DNA from: Prillingera fragicola
Lineage: Eukaryota > Basidiomycota > Tremellomycetes > Trichosporonales > Trichosporonaceae
Assembly: GCA_002335605.1 (NCBI GenBank)
Contig: BEDY01000008.1
Coordinates: forward strand, 620,001-684,000
Reading direction: 5' to 3'
Length of the DNA stretch: 64,000 nucleotides
Shown: in pieces, positions 1 through 14,138 of the stretch
Position numbering within the stretch: the stretch's first letter is position 1
Layout of the letters: each line of letters opens with the position of its first letter
Translations under genes and position numbers: made by a program
The notes under the pieces: generated by a model
What the model saw: only the letters and a program-made list of their open reading frames with translations
What the model was told of the DNA's origin: nothing
Databases searched by the model: none

Positions 1-3
1 AAC

Positions 4-786
4 ATGAACGGAGTCATGCCCTTGGGCCACCAAGCCGATCAGCACTACGTTCCGGCCCCTGGTGAGGACTACAATGGCGTCGCTGCCACCCTCTCCAACT
101 GGGCCGAGGCGAATGCCGCTGTCGATGGGACCAACCAGGGCCTCTCAATGGGGCCCCAGGGTACTGCCAACGGTGGCGTCCTCGACCAGAATACTGTTGT
201 GGACCAGAACTCCATGCCCGCTATGCCCGAAAAGCCAAAGAAGCTTGTCCTTGCTTGCCACTTTTGTCGTGGACGCAAGTTGAAGTGAGTACCTCGCTCG
301 TTCCCAATGTGCAGAAGTCTGACAATCTTCAGGTGTGATGGTGGCCGCCCCACGTGCAGCCACTGCGCCAAGCGCAACCTCATGTGCTCTTATGACGACC
401 AGGTTCGTCGCCGTGGACCAGGCAAGCGCACTAAGGAGATGCGCGAGCGCGCAGCCCGCGAAGCCGAGGCCGCTGGTCTCGGCCTCAACCCCGAGTCCCT
501 CGCCCACCTCACCGACGCCGCCGGTCCCTCAATGGTCGACGTTCCCAAAAAGGCCGGCCGGAAGCGCAAGTCCGAGGCCATCGACGACGCGGACAAGAAG
601 GTGCGACTAGACGAAGAGCATCATCTTGGCCACGAACACGTTCCCCACACTCTCGCCCACGGTCTTGGCGACCAGAGCTTGATTGACCCTGCCCTTGGCG
701 GTGACGGTGCTGTTCTGGACCTTCCCCCTCTGGAAGAGGGTACCTTAGGCCAGGTGATTCAGCAGCTCAACGGCGCCCAACAGTGA
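4..786 (+). CDS. Zn2Cys6 transcription factor (5' end possibly outside window)
   Basis: Probable sequence-specific nuclear transcription factor. Exons 4-284 and 333-786 join across a 48-nt GT-AG intron that splits the zinc cluster: CHFCRGRKLK in exon 1 continues as CDGGRPTCSHC and CAKRNLMC in exon 2. This gives the six cysteines of a fungal binuclear cluster at about residues 85-112. A basic segment (RRRGPGKRTKEMRERAAREAE) follows, as is usual for the linker of this family, then an acidic tail ending NGAQQ. At about 244 residues it is short and has no fungal-specific middle homology domain. The frame stays open to the left edge, so the ATG at base 4 may be internal and an upstream exon may exist. 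The target genes cannot be told from sequence. Confidence 0.85.
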
Positions 787-1185
787 GCGTGCAGGGGTTC
801 GGTTTGATATATATTTCGCGTCTCTTGTGACTGTTCGTTCTTCGAGCGTGGTGCCTGGTGATTTTCGTGAACCTTTGCCGAGGTCGCGCGTTGTACTCAT
901 AGCATGTACAGCTGCAGTAAGCAGTTATATGGATTCTTTCTGTGAAACAAGTCCCTACATCCCTGCAAGTCAATGGCAGCTGCATACTACTCAGCGCTGC
1001 ACCAGCATCTGAAGTGCAGGACGAAGTCTGGTTCAAGTCCACATGTGATGAATTACCTCCGCGCCTCCGCCAACGAAGGTGGAGGTACCATGTTGAAAGT
1101 TCGGCAGGACCTCTCCATCTTCCTTAACCAAATCGTTCGTTTCATTTCTCTGAACTTGCGGAGCACATTACACGCGCAGCTCAGC
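787..1185. other. Intergenic region, promoter side of the DExH helicase gene
   Basis: About 400 bases between the zinc-cluster gene and the helicase gene on the same strand. It must hold the 3' end of the first and the promoter and leader of the second. I see no conserved RNA, repeat or convincing reading frame. Confidence 0.5.
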
Positions 1186-4100
1186 ATGGCACCACGACGA
1201 CGCCCAGTGAACGTAGTGCGCTCAGGCAACGCTGGCAACTCTTCCAAGGCAAAACCAAAGGAGGAGCCCGTTGTGGACCAAAATGCGCCAGTGCGACCTC
1301 CCCCTCTGTTCGGACCGGGAGTGAAGACACCTTTACAGCTGCTTAACGAGAAGTGTCAAAAGCTTGGCTGGGAGCGCGCGATTATCGATACGGTAAGCAA
1401 CAGGGCCGGGGCGGCGCTGACATGTCTCTAGAAAGCCAACCCTAAATCTAGTCCACAGACCTTTTCGGGGACTGTCACGCTCCGCAAGCGCGTGAGCAAG
1501 AATGTCTATGATCTCGACTCAGTGAGGTTTACTCCCCATCCTCCGCTTGAAGTTGAGGGGGAAGCAATGGCCCGACACTGGCTTGCAACCTATGCACTAT
1601 TCCGGGTGAGCGTCTCTTAGTCGTACGTGGGCTAATGTCAGTTTTGCAACAACTTGCCAATGGGTATTGCTCTGCCTTCCGCCATCAGGCCGTACTGGAC
1701 CACCTTGCTGGCCGAGAAGGCTGCCGCGCCGCCCCACCAGGACTGGCAATGGGCTCAAGACCCATTCGCAGCGAAGCACGAGGTGGAGGCTCGTCAGAAG
1801 AAGCGGGTCGAGAAGGAGGCCACAAATAATGTAGGAGGAGGCGGCGGTGGTGGCGGCGGTGGACAATCGAGTGCACGCGGCTCTGGAGCCTCGACACCTG
1901 CTGCTCCTCATGATGGCAGGCGAGGTGGTAAGGCTTGGGAGGAGGCCCCAGAAGTACGGATGGCTCCAGCTCTGCGAGAGCTTGTGGAGGGGACAGTGAA
2001 AAAGGTAAGTGGACTTGATTCGGGCCAGCTGACATAGTAGATGATGCGCCGATTTCCTTCGGCTGTGATGGAGGCGACCCGCGAGATGACTGGCAGCACT
2101 TCGGCGGCGCCTACACCTGGAGCTTCAGGTGTCGCCACACCAGCTCTGGACGTGGGTCCTATCCAGTCCCAACTCGAGACGTTGGGCTTCCGTGCAGCGC
2201 ACATTACCTCGGCAGTGTCGGCACTGTCCGCTGCCAATGCGCGTCTTCACACCTCTGGTCCAGTTGGTGCTGGCAACGATCCCCTCGTACTGTCCCTCAG
2301 CATCTTGTCGCCCTTAGAGGCAGCCATCGAGTGGCTGCTTCTCCACCTCCCTGAGGACGACCTTCCGCCACGGTTTCGCCCGAGCAGCAGTGCAACAGAC
2401 ATGGTTACGGGAGCTTCTGTCAAGCAGGGAGGCAAGTCAGCCCTCGTCCGTGGCTGGCTGGTGGACAAACTTGTTCGCAAGGCCGGCTTTCCTCGCAAGG
2501 CAGTGGAAGAAGCGCTCTCTCGCGAGGAGCGCGAGTCTCTTGCTCTGGATGTGCTTGGCCGGCATCTTTGTGGATGGTTTGGGGACGACGCTGGCTGGGG
2601 AATGGACGAGGTCACCGCGTGGACCGAGGGTGATCAGGTCGCCGACGAGGAACGCGACACGATGCGCGAGGAGGAGATCATGGCGCTCGAGGCCGTTTTG
2701 GGAGAGCGCTTCCGACGCGAGTCACCCACTGAACTTTCGGTGGACATGTCTCATGGCGAGGACAGCCTTGTGCTGAACGTTGTGTTTGACACTCATTCAC
2801 CGTATCCTTCAGCACAGTACCCGACCCGCCCGCCTGCCTTCTTCCTGACCTCCACCACGCTCCCGTCCTACATGCGACTGCATTTGCACGCCAGCATGCT
2901 TTCCGCCTTTCGTGATCCTGAGCGCCACGATCTCGTCTCGGTTCTGGAAGCCGGCACCGGCGGGGCCATCCTCAGCATGGTCGAGCACCTGGAGATGTCC
3001 TTGCCGGATGTAATCGACAACCCACCAGACATTGGCCTCGTGACGCGCCATCTAGTTCCTCGAGTCGAGGATGATGCGGACGAGCCCATTGCCAAGGTCG
3101 CCGCCCAGGGGCAGCGCAAGCAGCAACGTGGCTCCACCAAGCGTCGCGTTCCGACTGAGGCTGAGCAGGAGGCTACTCGTAACAAGCAGGCAAGACTGTT
3201 TGCGGATCCAGCCTACGAGTCAATGATGCAAGTTCGCAGGAAGCTCCCTGCCTGGGCTGAGCGAGACAACATTTGCCAAGCACTAGAGACCAGCCGTGTG
3301 CTCGTCGTCGTTGGAGAGGTACGTGCTTTTGCTCTTGCAACGCTGACTTTTGCAGACTGGTTGTGGAAAGAGGTGTGGTCATCATTGACATTTGTGATTC
3401 CTCAAAGGTACTGACATCTCAGCACACAGTTGCCTCAATTTCTGCTCGATCATGAGATTGCCAAAGGCCGTGGTGCGTCAACCAACATTATTGTCACTCA
3501 GCCTCGTCGTGTTGCTGCCATGGGTGTCGCGGCACGTGTGGCTCAAGAGCGTCTTGAGGACGTCGATCGCAAGCCAGAGACTGTTGGCTATGCTATCCGC
3601 GGAGAACGGCGTGCGTCACCAGAGACTCGTCTCCTATTTTGCACAACTGGCATTGTGCTGCGACGTCTCGGTGCAGGCGATGCCGATCTCAGCAACGTCA
3701 GCCACATCATTGTTGATGAGGCCCATGAGCGTGGTGTTGACACCGATTTGCTTATTTGCCTGCTGCGTGAGCTACTCGAGCGCAACAAGACCATCAAGAT
3801 TGTTCTCATGTCTGCCACTATCAACGAGCAAATCTTTATCAACTACTTTGGAGGAGCCAAGGCGTGTCCCAGTCTACTTATTCCTGGCTTCACCCACCCG
3901 GTTACAGACTAGTAAGTTTTGAGGATCGCGTTGTTACTGACAGCAGTTACCTTGAGGATGTCATTCCGCAGATCAAGTACCAGCCTACGGCCTCACGGTT
4001 TGGCCCCAAGCTCAAGGAGGAGCAAAAGGCCGCAATGCGTGCCGATTATGAGAAGCTTGGGCTTGACCAGAACGATCTTCGAACCCTTGAAGTCATTTCT

Positions 4101-5748
4101 CAGTCGGACCGGATCGACTATGGCCTAGTTGCCGCGACAGTCAAGCATATTGTCCAGAACGCCCCATCGCAGGACGGCGCCATATTGATCTTCATGCCCG
4201 GTGTGATGGAGATTCGACAATGCGTCACCGAGCTGCAAAGTGCTGCCCTTGGCATGGTTGAGGTTTTGCCTTTGCATGCCAACCTCTCCAGTGCCGAGCA
4301 GCGACGCGTTTTTGTTTCTACCGCTCCCAGGCGCAAGATTGTGGTAGCAACCAACGTTGCAGAGACTTCGGTGACGATTCCTGATGTTGTGTACGTCGTC
4401 GATGCCGGCCGCGTCAAGGAAACGCAATACGATGCCGAGAATGGCATGCAGCGCCTGGTGGAGTGCTGGACCTCGCGAGCATCGGGCCGTCAACGTCGTG
4501 GTCGTGCTGGTCGTACGCAGCCTGGCCAATGCTACAAACTGTACACTCGCCGTACCGAGAACAACAGCATGCCGCGCTTCCCCATCCCCGAGATCCTTCG
4601 TACGCCTCTGGAGGCTCTCTTCTTGCAGGTCAAGGCCATGAACGAGACGACCGACGTCAAGGCGTTCCTCTCCAAGGCAATTGACCCTCCAAAGATGGAC
4701 GCCATTGATGCGGCATGGCAGACCCTTTTGGATCTCGGCGCAGTCGAGAGCGAGAAACATACATCCAAGCTCACGGCAATGGGCCGGCACATGTCCATGA
4801 TTCCCGTGGATTTGCGACTCGCCAAGATGCTCGTCCTGGGCACAATCTTCAAGTGTCTCGATCCTGCTCTCACCATCGCAGCTCTGCTGTCCAGCAAGCC
4901 GTTGTTCACCTCTCCTATGGACAAGCGCGACGAGGCAAAGAAGGCTCGCGAATCATTCTCAACTGCCCGATCCGATCTCCTGACTGACGTCAAGGCTTAC
5001 CACCAAGTCGCGGCGTTGCGCGGTGCGGAAGGTCGCCGTTTCTGCGAACAGGTAAGGTGCAACAATGCAAGTACAGATCTGACCCTGTTAGAACTTCATC
5101 TCCCCTTCGACAGTGCGCGATATAACCTCGTTGCGCCAAGATTTCCTGTCCGCCCTGTCGCAGATTGGATTCGTTCAGGGATCTGCTGCATCGCTCGCCT
5201 CGGCATCCACCAACGCTGGCTTGGACAACCTGGTCAAGTCCGTCCTCGTCGGCAGTCTGTACCCACGAGTCGCACGCATCGCACTTCCAGCTGCGCAATT
5301 TGAGCGCGTTCAGCAAGGTGCCATTCAGAAAGACCATGAAGCCAAAGAGGTCAAGTTCTTTGACTCTGCAGGACGCGTCTTTCTCCACCCATCGTCCGTT
5401 CTCTTTGCTGAGAGCGGCTGGAAGAAGGGATACCTCGCGTACTTCTCCAAGGCCGAGACGTCCAAGGTGTTCCTCCGCGACGCGACAGACGTACCTTTGT
5501 ACGGCTTGCTACTCTTTGGCGGGCACATTACTGTCAACCACTGGGCTGGCTGTCTCATGCTCGGCAAGGATGGTGTGGTCAAACTCCGTGCCGCCACACG
5601 CATCGGTGTGTTGTGCGCTCAACTGCGCCGACTCTTGGACGCACAGCTGGCCGAGCAGATCGAATCACCGCACGGCGCGGCCGACATCCGTGACGATGTG
5701 ACCAAGGCAATGATGGCCTTGCTGGCTCGTGACGGCCTCACCCAGTAG
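1186..5748 (+). CDS. DExH-box RNA helicase, DHX29/DHX57 (YLR419W) type
   Basis: Eight exons (1186-1392, 1432-1605, 1642-2004, 2041-3318, 3356-3372, 3423-3911, 3947-5051, 5092-5748) give 1429 residues in phase throughout. From the N terminus I see a dsRBD-like segment (about 35-125), a glycine run (GGGGGGGGGG near 180), a UBA-like helix set (about 290-315), an RWD domain (about 455-560), then the helicase core. Walker A GETGCGKST (about 673-681), DEAH (778-781), SAT (LMSATI) and the QRRGRAGR motif are all intact, followed by the HA2/OB region. This order is that of the DHX29/DHX57 family, linked to ribosomes and translation. Exon 5 is only 17 nt and carries the centre of Walker A. An RNA-dependent ATPase role is a family inference. 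Confidence 0.88.
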
Positions 5749-5872
5749 CATGGATACAAAAGATAGATTTTTCATCACTAGTCATACCATGCATTTACCA
5801 TTACAAGAGATGATACAGCCGCATATTTTGCGCACGTCCTGGATATACTTTCTGTACTGCCTTCGCTTGGGC

Positions 5873-8396
<2,524 letters not shown>

Positions 8397-9273
8397 TGTT
8401 GTGGTGGTTTGCTGTGTGTTGTCGAAAGGGAAGGTACAGCAGGAAATGAGGGTTTCATTGTCGCCCCAGGGCACACACAGACACCACTGCCCGTGACGCG
8501 TCCTGGCTCGCGACGCGTCTCAGTCCACTCCCATAGCGTGGAACGGAAATAATGTTTAAATGCGGGGATAATACTCCCGTTCCAGTGTGGCAGGCCTAGG
8601 CGGGCGATGCGACCAGGACGTCGTGGTCATGTAACAACGCTTGCAACAGAGCACACAAACGCGGACCACCACGCATCTACAGTCGAAAGCTATGCCCGCG
8701 TGCTTTCCGGTTACTTGCTAAGAGGGATCAACATCCAAGCGGCCCTAGATTTGTCACAAACACACGCTCAATCGCGAGCTCCTCACGCACTGTGGACACG
8801 AAACCGCACGTACCGCACAAGCCCCCGAGCGCTGGGAGCCGACAGCCGGCCGATGCTGCTGCAACGTGTAGCGAGCGTCACGATCAAAGCCACGCGTGAC
8901 AGTCGACGACCGTTGTAACCGGGGTGTGCGTTTTTACTGACTTCAGTAGTGCATACAGTGGTTCCTTGCGGGCCTGAACGGCCCCGAGTTGATCCATGCC
9001 AGCTTGTGGATTTATCGGGTGCTACTGTGCGAGGCGTCATGACCCTCGCCTGGGTGTCTAGGCGCTTATCTCGGACACTGCGATGGGGCCATGACAGGCC
9101 ATGCCACCAGCACGCACATTCTGCTCCTCGTGGGGCATCGTACAATGTACAGTCGAGCAGCGTCACTCGACCCATGCCCATCTCCGGCCACCGGCGCCGG
9201 AAGGTGCATCAGATCGACGCGAAGTTGTGGAGAGCTCTTGAGATCTACACCCCGAGTGATACCGACGCGCGTG

Positions 9274-9295
9274 CACATTGATGCACATCAATGTG
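9274..9295. repeat. 22-nt palindrome
   Basis: Inverted repeat with perfect 10-base arms CACATTGATG and CATCAATGTG around CA, in the gene-free region. It could be a dimeric-protein binding site or chance; no neighbouring repeat supports a mobile-element end. Confidence 0.5.
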
Positions 9296-9879
9296 TGCTG
9301 ATGTGTCGAGATGTCGCGCAGTGCCCATGCGATTTGGTCTCAGACTCCCCCGCACTGACCCTCTGACTACCACGCCCTTTGGCCTGAGCTCAACGACCAT
9401 CAACATGACGAAGCGTGGGTCGGAGGCCCGTGACGCGGAATGCACTATTAATTTGAGGCCATCGGCGATGGCTTGCGCAAGGCACAGGGTGGCGAGCACG
9501 AGCTCAAACTGCAACGACCAGCAACTGGTGGCGCATGGTGGCAATCCTGGTAGTACCAGCGTCCCCATGCCCCAAGTCGCCCCTTGGCCGGCTGCTGTCC
9601 GATAATGACGCCCGATTGTGCACATTTCGGCGTAAGGAAAGCTGGCGTGGGAAGAGGCCAGCGCTCATGGAGATTCAGGGCCACAGCGCTGGTCTGTGCG
9701 TACCATGCTGTGTCATGCTGGATCAAGCCACCATCAGCAGGCGGGCAGTGTACGCGCATTGTAACAGATATGGGGCAGTCAAGGCTGGACCCGCTGGGGC
9801 ACTGGCGCACTGGGACAAACTGTCGCCATGTCCCTCGCCATATCGCCGCTCTGTATGGCCGCGCGCGTGTCTCTGATCT

Positions 9880-9955
9880 CTGTGTGCTGTGTGTGTTTGT
9901 GCATGGGTGTGTGTGTATGCGTGGGCTGGTGTGCGTGTACGCGTGTGTGCTTTGG
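9880..9955. repeat. GT-rich low-complexity tract
   Basis: Imperfect run of GT and GTGTGC/GTGCGT units, purine-pyrimidine alternating. It is not a regular telomere repeat. It would favour Z-DNA or length variation. Confidence 0.6.
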
Positions 9956-11385
9956 AAACGCCCGACGCCCCTCCGGATACAACTCGGCTCCAACGTCGAG
10001 GGCACTCGAGCGCAGGCGTGTCGACACTCTTCGACTCGTTAGCACGAGCGACAGAGCAACGAGGAACAACAACGCATTCCAGGTGTGTGTCCCCAGTGCC
10101 TGACGTGGAGGGCATGGCGTCTGGGCCGGTTGGGGTGGTGTCTGGTGCTCAACGGCACATTACTCATGGCGAGCAGGCCACTTGACGCACGGTTGTGCGC
10201 CGCGCCCGGGACACTCCGAGGAGCCTCATCTACGCCCTTGCAGTCACGCTGGTCTCTCTCCCTGTTTGATCCGCTCCTGCGAAACGGCTGGAGGATTAGC
10301 GGACCTCACACTGGAGGGCATCAGTCTATTGCTGCTCCAACTTGCCCCATCGGCATGCCAACCGGCGCGCTCGGTGCCGGTACCTGCGCTTGAACGCTTG
10401 CGCCACCGCACAGGGGGACAATGGCTGAGGGCTCCGGCTGTCAGTGCCGAGCCCGTGGGCTTGGTAGGTGACGTCTTTACTAATGTCGGCCATTCAAACA
10501 TTCCTCACTCTCCGTTGCAGGCCGGCGGCAAAGCAATCAAAAGGCCCAAGGCTTCGTGGCATTGTCACTTTCCGCCACCCTCCCTCCTTGTCACTCGTCC
10601 ACTCTCTCATCTCTCTTTACATCTCGCCTTTGCCGCACAGCCTGTCACGCTTGGGCCTTTGCAGTGCAGTCCCAACAACCAACATCCACCCTCATCACAG
10701 TCATCTCAACCGTACCGAGGTATCCGTCTTCACCCACGCAACGCCCCCGCCCGCTCCACCAACCCCTAGCGCCCTCTCCCTCTGCTGCTGCAGTGTTGCC
10801 CCTGTTGCCACCCACAGCACGACCGACTACACAAGCCAACCATCTTCTATCGCTCGCCGATTTTACGACTCCAAACACATTTACCACCAAACGCACTCTG
10901 TGCTTTCGGTCAGGCATAGTTGTCTGCATCGCCCGAAACAGACGCCGACAGCCCTTTCAACAGATAGAGGACGATCCCAGCCCTTTCTTGTTCGCCAGCA
11001 GGCATTGTCGTGCTTGCAACCGACTTGTTCATCTCAACAAAGGTTAGTTTACCTCTGCTATTGTACCTGGCCATCCCTCTTTTGTCTAGCCCAAACATCG
11101 GTGCAGGCTGCACCGTATCTCTCTCGTGGCCTCGTGGCCTCGTGGGCGGGCAGCACGAAGCTGTGACTGTGAGACCCGTTGGCAAGGTGGCAATATGGAC
11201 CAGCGCTGATAGAACCCTGCTGCAGACTACATCACTGCGACCGCCCTCAACTCTTCTTTTTGCCACCGTCGTCTGTTTTTGCAAAGCGTTCACAGCTACC
11301 GTCAGGCCTTTTCAGCAGCTGCCTTCGCATTCACTGTCTTGCTCTCGACTGAACCACGTTTGCTTTCGAGCCTATTTCACCCGTC

Positions 11386-13623
11386 ATGGGCGATTCTCGA
11401 TCGTATCTGTCCATGGGCGTGCCTCATGTGACCAGCTCTTCTACAGTCATGCCAGGTATGGGCCCAGCAACTCCTATCCGTATGCCCCAGCGCAGCGCTT
11501 GGACATCGGCGACACCAGGCCAGCCTGCCGTTTCAAAATCGATGCCTACCTACATGTCGCCCCTCCAACTAGGCGATGATCTTTCGAATACATCCGTGTT
11601 TGACAACTCGCTTCAACCTCGAGGTTTCCCGCGTTCAAAGGACTCCATGCCTGGCGAGGTTGATTACTTTTCACGCTATGGCCCGTATGGGCTGGGTCCC
11701 AGCGGTACACTCGCAGCTCCGGGAGCAGACGACTTTGCCACCAATCACAAGGACACCGATCCATGGTTCACTACAGCAGTGGCGGGAGGCCCAACACGCT
11801 CTCCCCCCAAAAAGGGGAAGAGTGCGAAAAAGGCGGACGGCAAGCAGCCTACGTTTTTAACCAAACTCTACCAGTGCGTATGATTGCGCGTCGTCTGCTA
11901 ATTCACACAGGATACTGTAAGTTTTATTCATTGCAGTGGAATACTAACGGGTAGTGAGCAGCCTGAATACCATCATGTAGGTTCCAAGGTGGTAACTCAC
12001 GCTGATCCGGCAGATTATCCGGTGGGACGACAAAGGGGAGATTATCATCATCGAGCGACCCGACGAGTTGGCAGCGAGAGTTTTGCCACTTGTCTATCGT
12101 CAAAGCCGGTTTGCGAGTTTTTCCAGGCAACTAAATGTGAGTGGCTGGGACCTTGGGGCTTGTTCTGACTGGACAGATTTACGGTTGGATGCGCAAAGTT
12201 AGCCTCCGCCACGTTGAGACTGACATTATCGATCCCGATGCCAGTACTTGGTGTAAGTCTTGAATCTAAGCAAACTCTGACCGCAGCACACGGGTTCCTG
12301 CGCCGCGACTCTAGCAAGGAGCAAATTCTCAGCTTTAAGCGACGAGTGCCTCCGCGTCCATCGCAAGCCCAGAAGAATGCGGCTCGTCTGCAGAATGAGC
12401 TCCTATCCGTGAGCTCTGACTCTGACAGCTTTCATTCGCCTCCCGACGCCTACCCAAGTCACGTCCTGGCCGATCTCGATGAAAACAAACCCGTTCTGGA
12501 CTTTACGCCACCCCACACGACGCAGCCCTTGCCAGGCTCTAACCAGACGTTTGGTCAACCCCTTTCGCAAAACCACAGGCAGTCCGCTTCCATGTCCCTT
12601 TCCACAGCTGGCAGGGCAGTAGCTGAGCCTCCCACTTCTCGTCGCTTCTCTATGCCAGCCAGTCTTCGGCCTCCGATCAACGTGACGGGACAACGTTCCA
12701 TGTCTTTCCTGAACCCTGCCCACACAATGCAGCGTAGCATGGCGTCCCAGTCGGCACCGTCAGGCCCAGCATTTCCAACGTCTGGCAATACCCTTCAAAT
12801 TGTCCAAGGCAACACGCGCCCTCGTGCACAAGGCTCAGGTCAGAGCTTCTCCCCATCATCGTCGATGAACGGCCTGTGGCTGGGGGATGATCCCTACAGG
12901 GAGGGCAACGACACCGAATCTGATCTCTGGCGCGGTGCCCATGAGGCACCCAACTTCCGCCTGGACGATCCGTCCTCCTGGGGGAGGCGCGGCTTCGGAA
13001 CACTCGGTGAAGGTATACGTCCAAGGCAGCCACCACCCACCTCAGTGTCAGGCCCAATCCAGACGTCACTTCAGCAACCCTCAATGCCAATGTCCCAGTT
13101 CGGGTTTTCCTTCACGCCCATGAACGTCTCACCGATAACCATGCCCGCAACTTCGACGTCACAAGCTGGCTCTACCCTTCCAGCCTCCGGACTGGACAAG
13201 TCCTCATCGGAAGCCAAGACCAGAACCCCCACTTCTGCTGGTGGCTCTTCTCAACACCAGCAGCCGCAGACCGTTTCTCCGGGTATTTATCAAGCTGGAT
13301 TTGCCCTGCCAACGGCCTCGATGACCCAATGGCGGATCTCACCTCGTGAGGCCCACGATCCTGCACAGGTGAACCGTGGCTCCCCGATGGTTCCCAAGCA
13401 TGAGCGAAGGCAGTCAGTGGGACCTTACAGTCCTCCCCGTGCGCCAGAGGGCCTGACCTCTGGTGCGGTTCGAGGCGTCGGCACCAAGCGAGAGCCTCCC
13501 GAGCCAATCAATACCTCCCTGCGCACCGATGATGACGGCTTACCGAGCGCCAGCCTTGGTGGGCAGCCTCAACTTTTCGGAGGCCAGCTGGCCCACGTTC
13601 CTTCTGAGCTCGGAGACTGGTGA
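11386..13623 (+). CDS. HSF-type DNA-binding domain transcription factor
   Basis: Six exons: 11386-11873, 11911-11916, 11955-11976, 12014-12136, 12177-12252, 12287-13623; 683 residues. The HSF-type winged helix lies at about 154-260: PTFLTKLYQ, then ILEQPEYHHIIRWDD, RQSRFASFSRQLNIYGW and a final FKRRV. These pieces align with yeast Hsf1 at exactly the right spacing only if the 6-nt exon GATACT is included. After the domain there is no long leucine-repeat (HR-A/B) coiled coil and no receiver domain, so it is neither a clear Hsf1 nor Skn7. The remaining 420 residues are rich in Ser, Pro and Gln, and the N-terminal 150 are also low-complexity. DNA binding is well supported; the regulated pathway is unknown. 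Confidence 0.9.
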
Positions 13624-14138
13624 GTAGCAGACCCTTATGGGTGGTTCGCTAAACATGTCCCAGAGTTTGATACCCAGTTGCGTCAGTATACCCCCTTTTT
13701 CTTGCCACCACCCTATCTTGTTCATGTTCGCCTTACGACTCTACTACGACCTGCAAATCTTGATTGAATGTTTGTGCCCTCAGTTGTATTGTATTGCTCC
13801 TTTTAACGAGCTGGCAACGGTATCACGATCAGAGACAGAGAACTTGCAGATGTTCAGATTGCTGGAGATGCTGTACTGTATATGCAGGGATTTAGTGATG
13901 AAACTTGTTCGGCCCGTCCCCTTACCAATGTTCGTCGAAACGTTGAATTCAGTCCGTCTACGAAGACACAACCTTGCATAGTCTCACCATTTCCCGTCTT
14001 CCGTAGCATCTAGCCCAGTTAAGATCACATCACCGCGTGCAGACTCTCGCATTCTTTCGGCACATCTTGAAAACGGTTATTTTCTTCGCCGTTTACGCGT
14101 CCTTTCGTCAATCACTTCCATCCATCCCTCGTCACAAA
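13624..14138. other. Intergenic region between HSF-type gene and SMD3
   Basis: About 515 bases holding the 3' end of the HSF-type gene and the promoter of SMD3. No other feature seen. Confidence 0.5.

Larger units (their letters stand above)
8397..11385. other. 3-kb gene-free region upstream of the HSF-type gene
   Basis: The longest stretch without a convincing gene here. Reading frames in it are short, overlap on both strands and match no family I know. The left end is the MCM5 promoter. The right end from about 10500 is C/T-rich with splice-like sequences (for example GTAGGTGACG near 10446 with a CAG near 10520, and GGTTAGT near 11042), as expected of a long spliced 5' leader of the HSF-type gene. 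A GT-rich tract lies near 9880-9955 and a 22-nt palindrome near 9274. Confidence 0.5.

Noticed and set aside
9268..9300. Palindrome and nearby GT tract as a transposon end or centromere part
   Set aside because: No second copy, target-site duplication or transposase frame nearby, and GC content is not centromere-like.
11386..13623. HSF-type gene as the canonical heat-shock factor HSF1
   Set aside because: No leucine-zipper trimerisation region follows the DNA-binding domain, so I name it only by domain.
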